Shown in pieces: positions 7,624 to 16,073 of a stretch of DNA of 23,801 nt. Origin of the DNA: Planctomycetaceae bacterium (GTDB lineage: Bacteria; Planctomycetota; Planctomycetia; Pirellulales; UBA1268); assembly GCA_902629495.1 (NCBI GenBank), contig CACORA010000029.1, forward strand, positions 1-23,801. The letters are read 5' to 3'. Both the position numbers and the translations under genes were made by a program. Below the pieces are notes generated by a model that searched no databases, was not told where the DNA came from, and worked only from the letters and a program-made list of their open reading frames with translations. Position 1 is the stretch's first letter. Each line of letters opens with the position of its first letter.

Positions 7624-8367
7624 ATGTCTTCAGACGACCAGATATCGTCCGTACGGGCTGAAACATATGCGGAGTTTGCAGCTCTTGTAGGTGCTCTTGC
7701 GCATGAGATCCGGAATCCACTTTCCACCATTCGTCTCAATATGGAGTTGCTTGCAGAAGACTTTGGTGAAACAAAACCCGATTCATCGACGAAGCAACGA
7801 GATCGGCGAGCGAAGGCAAAAATCGACCTTGTTCGCCATGAGTGTGATCGACTGCAAAAACTATTAGGGGATTTTCTTGATTTTGCGAGGCAAGAATCTC
7901 TGACCCTTGAACCAGTCAATCTCAATGTCGAACTTTCACAATTACTAGACTTTTTTGCGCCACAATGTCGTGAATCTCACGTGGATGTTGTTCGATATCT
8001 AGATCCGGAACTTCCGAATGTACGAATTGATCGTGAGACGTTTCGTTCTGCTGTATTGAACTTACTTATCAATGCGGTTCAGGCGATGGAAAGCGGTGGG
8101 CAAATTGTCGTGCGTACTCGTGCTGCTGGATTGGGAGTGATCTTGGAACTGATCGATACTGGTCCGGGCATGAAAGAAGAGACTCTCGCAAAAGCTTTTC
8201 GTGCCTTTTATTCGACGAAGCAGGGTGGATCAGGGCTTGGATTGCCAACTGCTCGAAAAATCATCGAATCGCACGATGGAACGATTGATGTTGAAAGTGT
8301 ACCTGGACGTGGGACAAAGGTGACGATGTGGTTGCCAGCTCCGCCCCGTTTGCCTCCGAGCGGATAG
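7624..8367 (+). CDS. Soluble two-component sensor histidine kinase without a sensor domain
   Basis: This 247-residue protein is almost only a kinase core of the NtrB type. The phospho-acceptor H27 lies in ALAHEIRNPLS. The ATPase domain follows with an N box (NLLINAVQAM, 146-155), G1 (DTGPGM, from D178), an F-box-like FRAFYSTK, and G2 (GSGLGL, 202-207). Only 26 residues precede the acceptor histidine, with no membrane segment or recognisable PAS domain, and the frame has a stop at 7594, so no longer in-frame start is available. Its input must therefore come from a partner protein or a very short N-terminal contact. The next gene encodes a sigma-54-type response regulator, its probable partner. 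The start is 44 bases after the pnp stop. The ending PAPPRLPPSG is proline-rich. Confidence 0.93.
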   Translation: MSSDDQISSVRAETYAEFAALVGALAHEIRNPLSTIRLNMELLAEDFGETKPDSSTKQRDRRAKAKIDLVRHECDRLQKLLGDFLDFARQESLTLEPVNLNVELSQLLDFFAPQCRESHVDVVRYLDPELPNVRIDRETFRSAVLNLLINAVQAMESGGQIVVRTRAAGLGVILELIDTGPGMKEETLAKAFRAFYSTKQGGSGLGLPTARKIIESHDGTIDVESVPGRGTKVTMWLPAPPRLPPSG

Positions 8368-8412
8368 GTGTCCTATTTGGCAGGCCAGTTGTTCTGGCTA
8401 GACGATACACCT
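8366..8412. other. Nested stem-loop between kinase and regulator genes
   Basis: AGGTGT (8366-8371, overlapping the kinase stop codon) pairs with ACACCT (8407-8412). Inside, GGCCAG (8383-8388) pairs with CTGGCT (8394-8399, one G-U) around a 5-base loop. There is no T-run after the outer stem. It may adjust transcript stability or the kinase-to-regulator ratio, or be a weak terminator; this is inference. Confidence 0.4.
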
Positions 8413-8474
8413 CATCAGGGCGTACGATCATGAAAAATAACTAATATTGTGAGTGCCTGTATTTCTCTGTTCCT

Positions 8475-9905
8475 ATGACTTCTCTTCGTGACGCTACTGA
8501 TGATTCTAATGAGACTGGTTCACAGGAATTGGTCTCTGTACTCGTTGTGGATAACGATATTGCTCATGCTCGCACGATGGGGGAGTGCTTGAGTCGAATC
8601 GGTTACCGTGTATCTGTGGTGGGGAGTGGCACCGAGGGTGCAAAAAAAATCTCATCACAGACATTCGATATCATCGTTACTGACTTGATGATGAATGATA
8701 TCGGAGGGCTCGAGATCCTTGATCTTGCTAAAAAGTCCAGTTCTGAGACAGAAGTAATCGTGGTGACGGGTCACGGTACAGTGCCGTCAGCTGTATCGGC
8801 GATGCAGCAAGGAGCGTTCACATATCTTCAAAAGCCATTGGATCTAGGGCATCTTCGAAAAGCAGTTGAAAAAGCGTCTGAAGGAATACGCTTGAAGAGA
8901 CAGAATGTTGAGTTGAATAGACGATTGGATGAAAAGTTTGGATTCGAGGGAGTCATAGGGTCGAGTTCCCAAATGATTGCGCTGATTGAGCGTCTAAAAA
9001 GAATTGCTCCAACAGATGCAACTGTTTTGATTCAAGGAGAAACAGGTACAGGTAAGGAGTTGGTCGCTCAGGCCATTCATCAAAATAGTCCGCGTAAGTC
9101 CAAGGCCTTTGTGGCACTCAACTGTGCTGCGCTGAGCGAAAATATTCTTGAAAGCGAACTCTTTGGTCACATCAAAGGAGCTTTTACAGATGCTTCGAAT
9201 GATCGTATCGGTAAGTTTGAGTTTGCGAATGGAGGGACTTTATTTTTGGATGAAGTGGGTGACATGCCCATGCCCACTCAAATCAAACTGCTTCGAGTCT
9301 TGGAGTCAGGTGAAATTACTCGGGTCGGTTCTAACAGTCCAATAAAAGTTAATGTGCGTATTCTTTCAGCGACCAATCGGAATCTCGAAGATGCCATTTC
9401 GGATGGGTATTTTCGGAATGATCTCTATCATCGACTGAAGGTTGTGACGATTGGTATTCCGAGTCTTCAGCAGCGAGCCCAAGATATTCCATTGCTCATT
9501 GAGCATTTCATAAAGCAATTTGCCGTACGTCATAGAAAAAATATTCGTGGGATGTCAGTAGCTGCTCGCCTCAAGCTGACAGCATTCTCTTGGCCGGGGA
9601 ATGTTCGGCAACTGAGAAATGTGATTGAAAGCATGGTAGTTGTAGACTGCGATGGCACGCTCGACGTTGATGATTTACCAATGGAACTAGAGCCAGATGC
9701 TCCTGTCGAGAGTCAACCATGTGTTGGCTATACTTCTGAAAACGTTGTTGCTTCTCTTGTCGGTCGTCCTCTGAGTGAAATAGAGCGTGTGTTTATCGAA
9801 GAGACACTCAAGCTCACTGGAGGAAATCGTGAACAGACCGCAGAGATTCTGGGAATTGGGGAGCGAACGTTGTATCGAAAAATCAAAGAGTACCAACTGA
9901 ATTAA
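8475..9905 (+). CDS. Sigma-54-dependent response regulator, NtrC family
   Basis: This 476-residue activator has three parts. The receiver domain (about 20-135) has acidic pocket residues D26 and D28, phospho-acceptor D70, T98 and K120. The AAA+ sigma-54 interaction domain (about 158-390) has Walker A GETGTGKE at 188-195 and Walker B LFLDE at 256-260. The C-terminal Fis-type helix-turn-helix ends [18 protein letters not shown]. The loop that contacts sigma-54, usually GAFTGA, reads GAFTDA at 235-240; this variant occurs in other family members, so activity is likely kept. It should accept phosphate from the kinase encoded just upstream and activate -24/-12 promoters; its targets are unknown. 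The start at ATG 8475 leaves a short acidic N-tail before the receiver. mutL begins 32 bases after its stop. Confidence 0.95.
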   Translation: MTSLRDATDDSNETGSQELVSVLVVDNDIAHARTMGECLSRIGYRVSVVGSGTEGAKKISSQTFDIIVTDLMMNDIGGLEILDLAKKSSSETEVIVVTGHGTVPSAVSAMQQGAFTYLQKPLDLGHLRKAVEKASEGIRLKRQNVELNRRLDEKFGFEGVIGSSSQMIALIERLKRIAPTDATVLIQGETGTGKELVAQAIHQNSPRKSKAFVALNCAALSENILESELFGHIKGAFTDASNDRIGKFEFANGGTLFLDEVGDMPMPTQIKLLRVLESGEITRVGSNSPIKVNVRILSATNRNLEDAISDGYFRNDLYHRLKVVTIGIPSLQQRAQDIPLLIEHFIKQFAVRHRKNIRGMSVAARLKLTAFSWPGNVRQLRNVIESMVVVDCDGTLDVDDLPMELEPDAPVESQPCVGYTSENVVASLVGRPLSEIERVFIEETLKLTGGNREQTAEILGIGERTLYRKIKEYQLN

Positions 9906-9937
9906 TGCCAATACTGACTTTATAGGGCCAGGGCGAT

Positions 9938-11725
9938 ATGAGCCGGATTCTTAATTTGCCGAAGTCTGTTGTGAACCGCATCGCTGCAGGTGAAGTGGTT
10001 GAGCGACCAGCAAGTATTGTGAAAGAACTTCTGGAAAATGCGCTTGACGCAGCGGCTACTCGGATTGATGTGACGCTTGAGCAAGGTGGTGTTTCTCTAG
10101 TGCGGGTGTCAGATGACGGCAGCGGGATAGAGCCTTCTGACTTGCCTCTTGCGGTTGCTCCCCATGCCACGAGCAAACTGCGCACTGCAGAAGATCTAGA
10201 AAGTATTGCTACCTTTGGGTTCAGAGGAGAAGCGCTGGCGAGTATCGCTGAAGTATCGACATTGCTGATTCGGTCTCGTCAGGCAAAGAGTGAGGGAGCA
10301 TCTCTCTGTGTAGACGGAGGGCGATTGGGGGAAGTTGTTCCCGAAGGGTGTGGCATGGGGACGACCATTGAGGTTCGACAGATCTTTGGAAATGTTCCTG
10401 CTAGAAGGGCATTTTTAAGGACTCCACAAACAGAATGGAATCATGCGGCCGATGCCTTTGTGCGGACGGCTTTGGCGAATCCGAAGGTTGCTTTTTCACT
10501 CACACACAACGGTAAATTGATTCATGATCTTGCAGCAGTGTCCTCATTCAGAGAGAGAATCGGAGGGTTGTTCGGCAGACAAATGGCAGAGCGACTGATT
10601 GCAATCGAATCCTCTGACGAAGAGATTCAATGCAATGGTCTTGTAGGACGTCCTGAGGATGATCAAGCGAGTAATAGATTGCAGTATCTCACGGTGGTTG
10701 GGCGTCCATTTCGTGACCGCTCTGTTATTCATGCCATACAGGAAGCATATCGAGGATTGTTGCTAACCGGACGGCACCCAATTGTCTTTCTAAATTTCCA
10801 GATCCCTCCTGATTCGGTTGATGTCAATGTACACCCTGCCAAAACAGAAGTTCGATTTCGTAATCCACAGCGGATATATCGATTAGTTGTATCCTCGCTG
10901 CGGTCCACGTTTTTGGAGACGGATATGGGTACGAGTATGCAGTCACCCACAGCATGGGGGAGTTCACAAACGCGTCCCCATGTTGGATCCAACACCGTTG
11001 ACAAGAGTTTATTTGTCTCGACGAATGAGATGCCGCTGAAAACCCATGTTCCTGATTCACACTCGTCCACTATGCAGGTGCATTCGTCATCAGCGCTATC
11101 CTCCGCGTTGAATGATTCGGAGGGGCATGTTTTGCCAACGTGTTTAGAAAATACTCATCAGCGCGCCGTTCAGATGCAAAATCGCTATCTTGTGGTTGAG
11201 CAGGGTGATGGTATTGAAGTAATCGATCAGCATGCACTCCATGAACGAGTCCTCTTCGAGCGATTGAAGTTGTCAGTCGATAGTGGACAACTCGAGGTTC
11301 AGTCGCTTCTTGTTCCAGAGCAAGTCGATTTGGGGCCAAAAGAATTGGAACTCATTAGTGAGCATGCCTCGACTTTAGAAAAAGCTGGCATGCGAATACA
11401 GCCATTTGGTGGTTCAACAGTACTTGTTTCGTCAAAGCCAGTTTTGGCAGGTACAACGTCTTCAGAAGAGATTATTCGTGAGGTAATTGATCGACTGGCG
11501 GTTGCATCATCAGGTGCTGAAACAAGAATGCTGGTTGAAGAAGTGCTGCATAGCCTAGCCTGTCGTTCAGCGATCAAGGCGGGTGATCAACTTTCGCAAG
11601 AAGAAGTGGACGCATTAATTCGGGATCGTCATCTTGTGGACGACGCACATCATTGTCCTCATGGTCGTCCCACGTCTCTTCTTCTGTCAAAGCAGGAACT
11701 TGATAAGCAATTTCGTCGAATTTGA
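9938..11725 (+). CDS. mutL: DNA mismatch repair protein MutL with endonuclease motif
   Basis: MutL links mismatch recognition by MutS to strand removal. The N-terminal GHKL ATPase is complete: IAAGEVVERPASIVKELLENALDA with E30 and N34, DDGSGI from D59, then HATSKL and GFRGEAL. A poorly conserved, Ser/Thr-rich linker spans about 330-405. The C-terminal dimerisation domain holds the metal-binding endonuclease motif DQHALHERVLFE at 430-441, which fits DQHA(X)2E(X)4E. It also holds ACRSAIKAGD and CPHGRPT (from 573), and ends FRRI. By family knowledge this marks a nicking MutL of the MutH-independent type. The length of 595 residues is normal. The start at ATG 9938 gives the conserved short MSRILNLPKSVVNRIAAGEVV. 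It is flanked by the regulator gene (32 bases) and aroDE (41 bases), so co-transcription is likely, though the functions differ. Confidence 0.97.
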   Translation: MSRILNLPKSVVNRIAAGEVVERPASIVKELLENALDAAATRIDVTLEQGGVSLVRVSDDGSGIEPSDLPLAVAPHATSKLRTAEDLESIATFGFRGEALASIAEVSTLLIRSRQAKSEGASLCVDGGRLGEVVPEGCGMGTTIEVRQIFGNVPARRAFLRTPQTEWNHAADAFVRTALANPKVAFSLTHNGKLIHDLAAVSSFRERIGGLFGRQMAERLIAIESSDEEIQCNGLVGRPEDDQASNRLQYLTVVGRPFRDRSVIHAIQEAYRGLLLTGRHPIVFLNFQIPPDSVDVNVHPAKTEVRFRNPQRIYRLVVSSLRSTFLETDMGTSMQSPTAWGSSQTRPHVGSNTVDKSLFVSTNEMPLKTHVPDSHSSTMQVHSSSALSSALNDSEGHVLPTCLENTHQRAVQMQNRYLVVEQGDGIEVIDQHALHERVLFERLKLSVDSGQLEVQSLLVPEQVDLGPKELELISEHASTLEKAGMRIQPFGGSTVLVSSKPVLAGTTSSEEIIREVIDRLAVASSGAETRMLVEEVLHSLACRSAIKAGDQLSQEEVDALIRDRHLVDDAHHCPHGRPTSLLLSKQELDKQFRRI

Positions 11726-11766
11726 TTTTTCTGGCAGTCAATCAAAGAAAGTGATGCTTGGGAACA

Positions 11767-13272
11767 ATGATTTGTGTAGGAATAGGACGTGGCCGTCATC
11801 GTCACGTTATTGCTGAACACAAGTTTCTTGCTGAGCAAGGCGTGAAGTTGGTCGAATTGCGACTGGACTACATTCAAGGTCCAGTTCAGGTGAAGCGATT
11901 GCTCAGGGATCGCCCCTGCCCTGTCATTGTGACATGTCGACGAGCTCAAGATGGTGGGCGTTGGGAACAATCCGAAGAGGCGAGAAGGCTTGTCTTGCGA
12001 ACTGCGATTGTGGAAGGAGCAGAGTATGTAGATCTGGAAGATGACATAGCGTCGACTGTTCCTCGATATGGATCAACAAAACGAATTGTTAGTCACCATG
12101 ATTTTCATAAGACCCCAAATGATTTAATTGGACTGCACAGGCAATTGAGTTCTCTTGACGCAGACATTGTCAAAATTGCAACCATGGCAAATCAACCAGA
12201 AGATTCGCTTCGTGTGCTTGAACTTATGCAGTCAGTTGATAAGCCTACAATCGGTCTGTGTATGGGAGATATTGGTATGCCGACGCGAGTGTTGGCAGGA
12301 CGCTTTGGTGCACCGTTTACCTACGCTACTTTTAGCAGCGACCGAGTATTGGCCCCCGGTCAGATTGGTTGGCGAGAAATGCGAGATATTTTTCGGTATG
12401 AAACGATATCGAAGGACACAAAAATATTTGGAGTAGTTGCTGATCCGGTTGGGCACAGTCTGAGCCCTGTTGTTCATAATAAGGCGTTAGATGCTACCGG
12501 AATAGATGCGGTATACCTTCCGTTTCGAGTTTCTGAGGATCACATTGATGCATTTTTGGATTCAGCCGAACGCTGGTCACTCGTAGGGTTGAGTGTAACG
12601 ATTCCCCACAAGCAAAGCGTGCTCCGAAAAGTGAAGCACTGTGACGAACTTGTGACATCAATTGGAGCTGTCAATACGCTCTCCCTTAAAGCGGACGGGG
12701 TTTCAGCTTTCAATACAGATGCTACGGCGGCCATAGAGAGCCTCAAAGCAGCAATTGAGGAAGATGAAATCGCTGAGGAGTCGAAAAAATCTGGCATCGG
12801 TATCCGTTCGGCGCTTATCTTAGGTTCAGGCGGAGTGGCAAGGGCCTTGGCATTCGTGCTCCGTGAACGAAATGTTGAGGTGACGTTGGCAGCGCGCACG
12901 GTTAGTAAGGCCGAAGTGATTGCGGCTGAGGTCGGGTGTAAAGTTGTTGAATGGGATATGAGGCATCGAATCCCCCACGATTGTATTATAAATGCTACTC
13001 CCATTGGAATGCATCCGAACGTCAATGATTCGCCATTTCCAAAATCACATCTTCAGACATACATGATTGTTTTTGATACTGTGTACAATCCTGAAAATAC
13101 TCTTCTCATCAAGCACGCACAATCTATTGGTTGTCGAACGGTGACTGGTGTAGATATGTTTATTCGACAGGCAGCGCATCAATTTTCGATCTGGCATGAC
13201 TGCGATGCTCCCGAAGCTGTTATGCGGGATGCCTTGAAGCGGGCAACTGCTTCAGCAAAGATTCCTGATTAA
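11767..13272 (+). CDS. aroDE: Bifunctional type I 3-dehydroquinate dehydratase / shikimate dehydrogenase
   Basis: One 501-residue chain carries two consecutive shikimate-pathway enzymes. Residues 1 to about 215 form a type I dehydroquinate dehydratase: LVELRLDYI, catalytic His in SHHDF (H111 by alignment), and the Schiff-base lysine K136 in DIVKIATMA. From about 219 follows a shikimate dehydrogenase: GVVADPVGHSLSPVVHN for substrate binding, K282 in VTIPHK, SIGAVNTL, D318 in FNTDAT, then the nucleotide-binding LGSGGVARALA and a C-terminal VDMFIRQAAHQF. A short charged insert (EEDEIAEESKK) precedes the Rossmann part. A TTG at 11758 could extend it by three residues, but ATG 11767 gives the natural start MICVGIGRG. 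Such fusions are known in plants and chlamydiae. aroK follows after 20 bases. Both active sites look intact. Confidence 0.96.
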   Translation: MICVGIGRGRHRHVIAEHKFLAEQGVKLVELRLDYIQGPVQVKRLLRDRPCPVIVTCRRAQDGGRWEQSEEARRLVLRTAIVEGAEYVDLEDDIASTVPRYGSTKRIVSHHDFHKTPNDLIGLHRQLSSLDADIVKIATMANQPEDSLRVLELMQSVDKPTIGLCMGDIGMPTRVLAGRFGAPFTYATFSSDRVLAPGQIGWREMRDIFRYETISKDTKIFGVVADPVGHSLSPVVHNKALDATGIDAVYLPFRVSEDHIDAFLDSAERWSLVGLSVTIPHKQSVLRKVKHCDELVTSIGAVNTLSLKADGVSAFNTDATAAIESLKAAIEEDEIAEESKKSGIGIRSALILGSGGVARALAFVLRERNVEVTLAARTVSKAEVIAAEVGCKVVEWDMRHRIPHDCIINATPIGMHPNVNDSPFPKSHLQTYMIVFDTVYNPENTLLIKHAQSIGCRTVTGVDMFIRQAAHQFSIWHDCDAPEAVMRDALKRATASAKIPD

Positions 13273-13292
13273 GACCTTGTGTGGAAAAATCT

Positions 13293-13826
13293 ATGCCCCG
13301 TATCACTCTCATTGGCTACCGGGGAAGTGGAAAAACGACTATTGCGTCACTGCTTGCAAAACACTTGGATTGCAACTGGATTGATGCTGATGCCGTCATA
13401 GAATCGCATGTCGGATCATCGATTGCTACCTTTATGAGTTCCTATGGAGAAGCAGCATTCAGGGACAAAGAAGCGTCAATCCTGGCCTCAGAATTTTGTA
13501 AGTTTGACGGTGTGCTGGCAACTGGAGGGGGGATTGTATTGCGTCCAGAAAATCGCAGGTTATTACGAGAAGCATTCTTTCCTGTCGTGTGGTTGACGGC
13601 CCCTGGGAGTGTCATTCGTCGACGATTGGCGGCAGATCCGTCAACAGCTTCTCGACGGCCTGCGTTATCTGGGCGAGATCCACTTGATGAAGTTGCTGAA
13701 GCATTAGTTATTAGAGAGCCACTGTATAAGGAATGTGCAAACCATATAGTAGATGTTTCTAAAGAGCGTCCTGAGGTCTTGGCTGAAGCAATTGTTTCCT
13801 GGTTGCAAAAAGGGCTGTCACCATGA
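13293..13826 (+). CDS. aroK: Shikimate kinase
   Basis: This enzyme phosphorylates shikimate at the 3-hydroxyl using ATP, the step after the two reactions of the neighbouring aroDE protein. The 177-residue product has the P-loop GYRGSGKTT (8-16), the shikimate-binding IDADAVIE (D31/D33), FRDKE, the ATGGGIVLR segment, and the lid sequence SRRPALSG. A GTG at 13281 would add four residues, but ATG 13293 places the first strand MPRITLIG exactly as in the family. It follows aroDE by 20 bases. Its stop overlaps the next start (ATGA at 13823-13826), which implies translational coupling to the prepilin-peptidase-like gene. Confidence 0.95.
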   Translation: MPRITLIGYRGSGKTTIASLLAKHLDCNWIDADAVIESHVGSSIATFMSSYGEAAFRDKEASILASEFCKFDGVLATGGGIVLRPENRRLLREAFFPVVWLTAPGSVIRRRLAADPSTASRRPALSGRDPLDEVAEALVIREPLYKECANHIVDVSKERPEVLAEAIVSWLQKGLSP

Positions 13827-14959
13827 ACGGACTCACCCTCTTTGTTACAAGTTGGACAGGAAGTGTTTGTGCAATCATACTCGGTATTGTTTTTGGCCGC
13901 TTGCTTACGCTGTCGGTGAAACAGCTCATCGGTGAGTCCTCTCGATATGATCGCCTTATCGAGTTTCTTTTCTCAGGAGTGGCTGTCGCTCTTTGGTATT
14001 GGGAAGTTTATTCTGTTCAACTTGCCCCCTTGGCAGTTGATGGAACACCGTTGATAGAAAGTGATTCAACGCTTCTTCTTCGCTGGTTGAGCCATCTTAT
14101 ATTCTTGTCGTGCTTGGCTGCTGCGACATGGATTGATCTTCGTTTTAAGGTGATTCCAGATTGGATCACAGTATCTGGTGTACTGTTAGGGCTTATTCTC
14201 TTCAGTCTTTTTCCCGGTATCGGCCTGCCTGTCGGATGCATCCATGAACGATCGTTTGCGCACCCTGAACTTGTTCTTGATATCTTAAGCATGACAGGAG
14301 GGCTGTATTCGAATCCCTCGCCCCCTTTGTTGTCTGGGTATCCTTATGCAACTGGGTTGGGTATTTCACTTGTCATATTTGTTGGATGGTGGTTTTTTTG
14401 TACGACCCCATTTTTTCATAGCCACGATAAACAGCGTTTTTCTTTTTCAAAGCAGACGTTACTAGAACCAAGAAATATACTTCTGGCTGTTGGAACCCTC
14501 GTTCTAGGCATCATTTGGTATCTCAATGGAGAGCGATTTGATGCGATTCAGTCGTCGATGATTGGTTTATTCGTAAGTGCTAGTCTCACATGGGGAGTTC
14601 GTGAGGGAGCGAGCCGGGCGATGGGGCAAGAAGCCATGGGGTTTGGTGATGTAACGCTCATGGCAATGATCGGTGTCTGGTTGGGGTGGCAGCCGGCTAT
14701 TCTGGTTTTTTTCTTTGCTGTTTTTATTGGCTTATTTCATGGACTTTTTGGTTTGTTACTTCGTCGTGAAAACGAGTTGCCATATGGTCCAAGTCTTTGT
14801 CTTGCGGCGGCAACAATAATCATCTGTTGGCGTTTTGTATGGGTGTCTACATCTGGCTTTTTTATAGACCCGTTACTGTTAGTGTTTGTTTTAGGCATTG
14901 TGGTGTTGCTTACCACAATTTCCTTACGGCTTTTACAGTTGGTGCGAGCCAAGAATTAA
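13823..14959 (+). CDS. A24 (type IV prepilin peptidase-like) membrane aspartyl protease with enlarged middle
   Basis: This 378-residue polytopic membrane protein (about eight hydrophobic segments) carries both motifs of the GxGD prepilin peptidase family: D105 in AATWIDLRFKVIPD (IPD ending at 113) and D276 in MGFGDVTLMA. Such enzymes cut leader peptides of type IV pilins and type II secretion pseudopilins in the inner membrane. Two things are unusual. The N-terminal methylase domain with its Cys motifs is absent. The two aspartates are 171 residues apart, whereas classical members have them roughly 65 apart. The extra stretch (about 130-250) has its own hydrophobic segments and a His-, Ser- and Pro-containing loop. 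No pilin or secretion gene is nearby, so the substrate is unknown. The start overlaps the aroK stop by 4 bases. Confidence 0.85.
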   Translation: MNGLTLFVTSWTGSVCAIILGIVFGRLLTLSVKQLIGESSRYDRLIEFLFSGVAVALWYWEVYSVQLAPLAVDGTPLIESDSTLLLRWLSHLIFLSCLAAATWIDLRFKVIPDWITVSGVLLGLILFSLFPGIGLPVGCIHERSFAHPELVLDILSMTGGLYSNPSPPLLSGYPYATGLGISLVIFVGWWFFCTTPFFHSHDKQRFSFSKQTLLEPRNILLAVGTLVLGIIWYLNGERFDAIQSSMIGLFVSASLTWGVREGASRAMGQEAMGFGDVTLMAMIGVWLGWQPAILVFFFAVFIGLFHGLFGLLLRRENELPYGPSLCLAAATIIICWRFVWVSTSGFFIDPLLLVFVLGIVVLLTTISLRLLQLVRAKN

Positions 14960-15128
14960 GCCTCGCGAGCGATAAGGCATATGTTCTATTTTGAAGTGCC
15001 TGTTTTACCATTTGTGGAGAAAGGGGTAGCCGCGGGGCTTTGGGGCAGTTGCGGATGGCTTGTGTTTGATACAGTTGTTTTCTAGCCTTCGCATGTCACA
15101 GGTGCCTTGAGAGACAATAAGCGGGAGC

Positions 15129-16025
15129 ATGAAAATCCCGATGAATCGAATTTCAGTGTTTTTGATTGCCTCGTTGTTTATTTCAACGGGGTGTGTATCT
15201 AATCCGTTTAAGAAAAATCAACCGGAACAGATCAGTCTTGAGCCTCCGCCGGGAATAGCAGCGCCTGCGCATACTCTTAGTCAATTTCAGGGAACAGCAA
15301 GTGCCCCATCAATGCCATCATATGCTTCGCTCAACGGTCCGGAACTAGAAGTAGCACTAACGAGAAGTCAGCAGAAGTCGATGGTAATGCAAGATGAAAT
15401 TGCTGTCCTTCAAGAGCAGTTAGCAAGTACATCAAATCAACTTGCTCAAGAAAGAATGCAAAATCAGCCAGCACAAACTTTAGCTGCGAAGCCGGACGTA
15501 ACGTCACCTTTAGTTATGGAATCAGCTATGGGCCAGCTTTCTCTACCTGGCTTTGAGGTTCGATTTGATGGTAGCGTTGTACGCATTGAAATTCCTGCAG
15601 ATAGAGTATTTGAAAAAACAACGGCGAATATACTTCCGTCTGGTGTCTCAATTCTCACGCAAGCAGCTGATGAGCTTGCGCGTGTGTACCCGCGACACTT
15701 TATTGGTATTGAAGGACATTTTGATACTGAGCCACTTGCAGATACATCATGGAAATCAACACATGAATTTACTGCCGCTCGTTCAACAGCTGTTTTTAAT
15801 TTTTTCATTAGTCGTACGCCTCTTCTGAAAAGTCAACTGTTCGTTGTTGCTCATGGCTCAAATCATCCTGTTGTTTCCAATGCAACGGCTGCAGGACGGG
15901 CGCGGAATCGTCGGGTGGAGTTGGTCATTTATCCAGAGCAGTCGGATGATCAGTCGTTCGCTGAAGATGGCAAATCTATAAAAAATGTGGCGTCTTCGTC
16001 AGCGTGGCAGCCAGTCTCTCCGTAG
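15129..16025 (+). CDS. OmpA-domain lipoprotein with coiled coil
   Basis: This is probably an outer-membrane or periplasmic anchoring protein that binds peptidoglycan. The N-terminus has a signal peptide (NRISVFLIASLFISTGC) with lipidation Cys at residue 22; the -3 position is Ser rather than the usual Leu, so lipidation is likely but not certain. A Pro/Ala/Ser-rich spacer and a coiled-coil stretch (about 75-115, with Gln/Glu heptads) follow. The C-terminal OmpA/MotB-like domain (about 140-270) contains GIEGHFDTEPL, FTAARSTAVFNFF, and GRARNRRVELVI, the typical peptidoglycan-binding pattern. The total is 298 residues. A GGGAG lies only one base before ATG 15129 and 13 bases before the alternative ATG 15141, so the exact start is open. 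It lies 169 bases after the protease gene and 48 before hisH, with no functional link evident. Confidence 0.88.
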   Translation: MKIPMNRISVFLIASLFISTGCVSNPFKKNQPEQISLEPPPGIAAPAHTLSQFQGTASAPSMPSYASLNGPELEVALTRSQQKSMVMQDEIAVLQEQLASTSNQLAQERMQNQPAQTLAAKPDVTSPLVMESAMGQLSLPGFEVRFDGSVVRIEIPADRVFEKTTANILPSGVSILTQAADELARVYPRHFIGIEGHFDTEPLADTSWKSTHEFTAARSTAVFNFFISRTPLLKSQLFVVAHGSNHPVVSNATAAGRARNRRVELVIYPEQSDDQSFAEDGKSIKNVASSSAWQPVSP

Positions 16026-16073
16026 ACAGCCCAGAGGCGTTGTGTTTCTAAGCCCGCAGTCTACACTCGACAC

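Noticed and set aside
14960..15001. Possible alternative pairings GCCT / AGGC(A) / TGCCT after the protease gene, resembling an attenuator
   Set aside because: The stems are only 4-5 bp and there is no leader peptide or T-run, so this cannot be told from chance.
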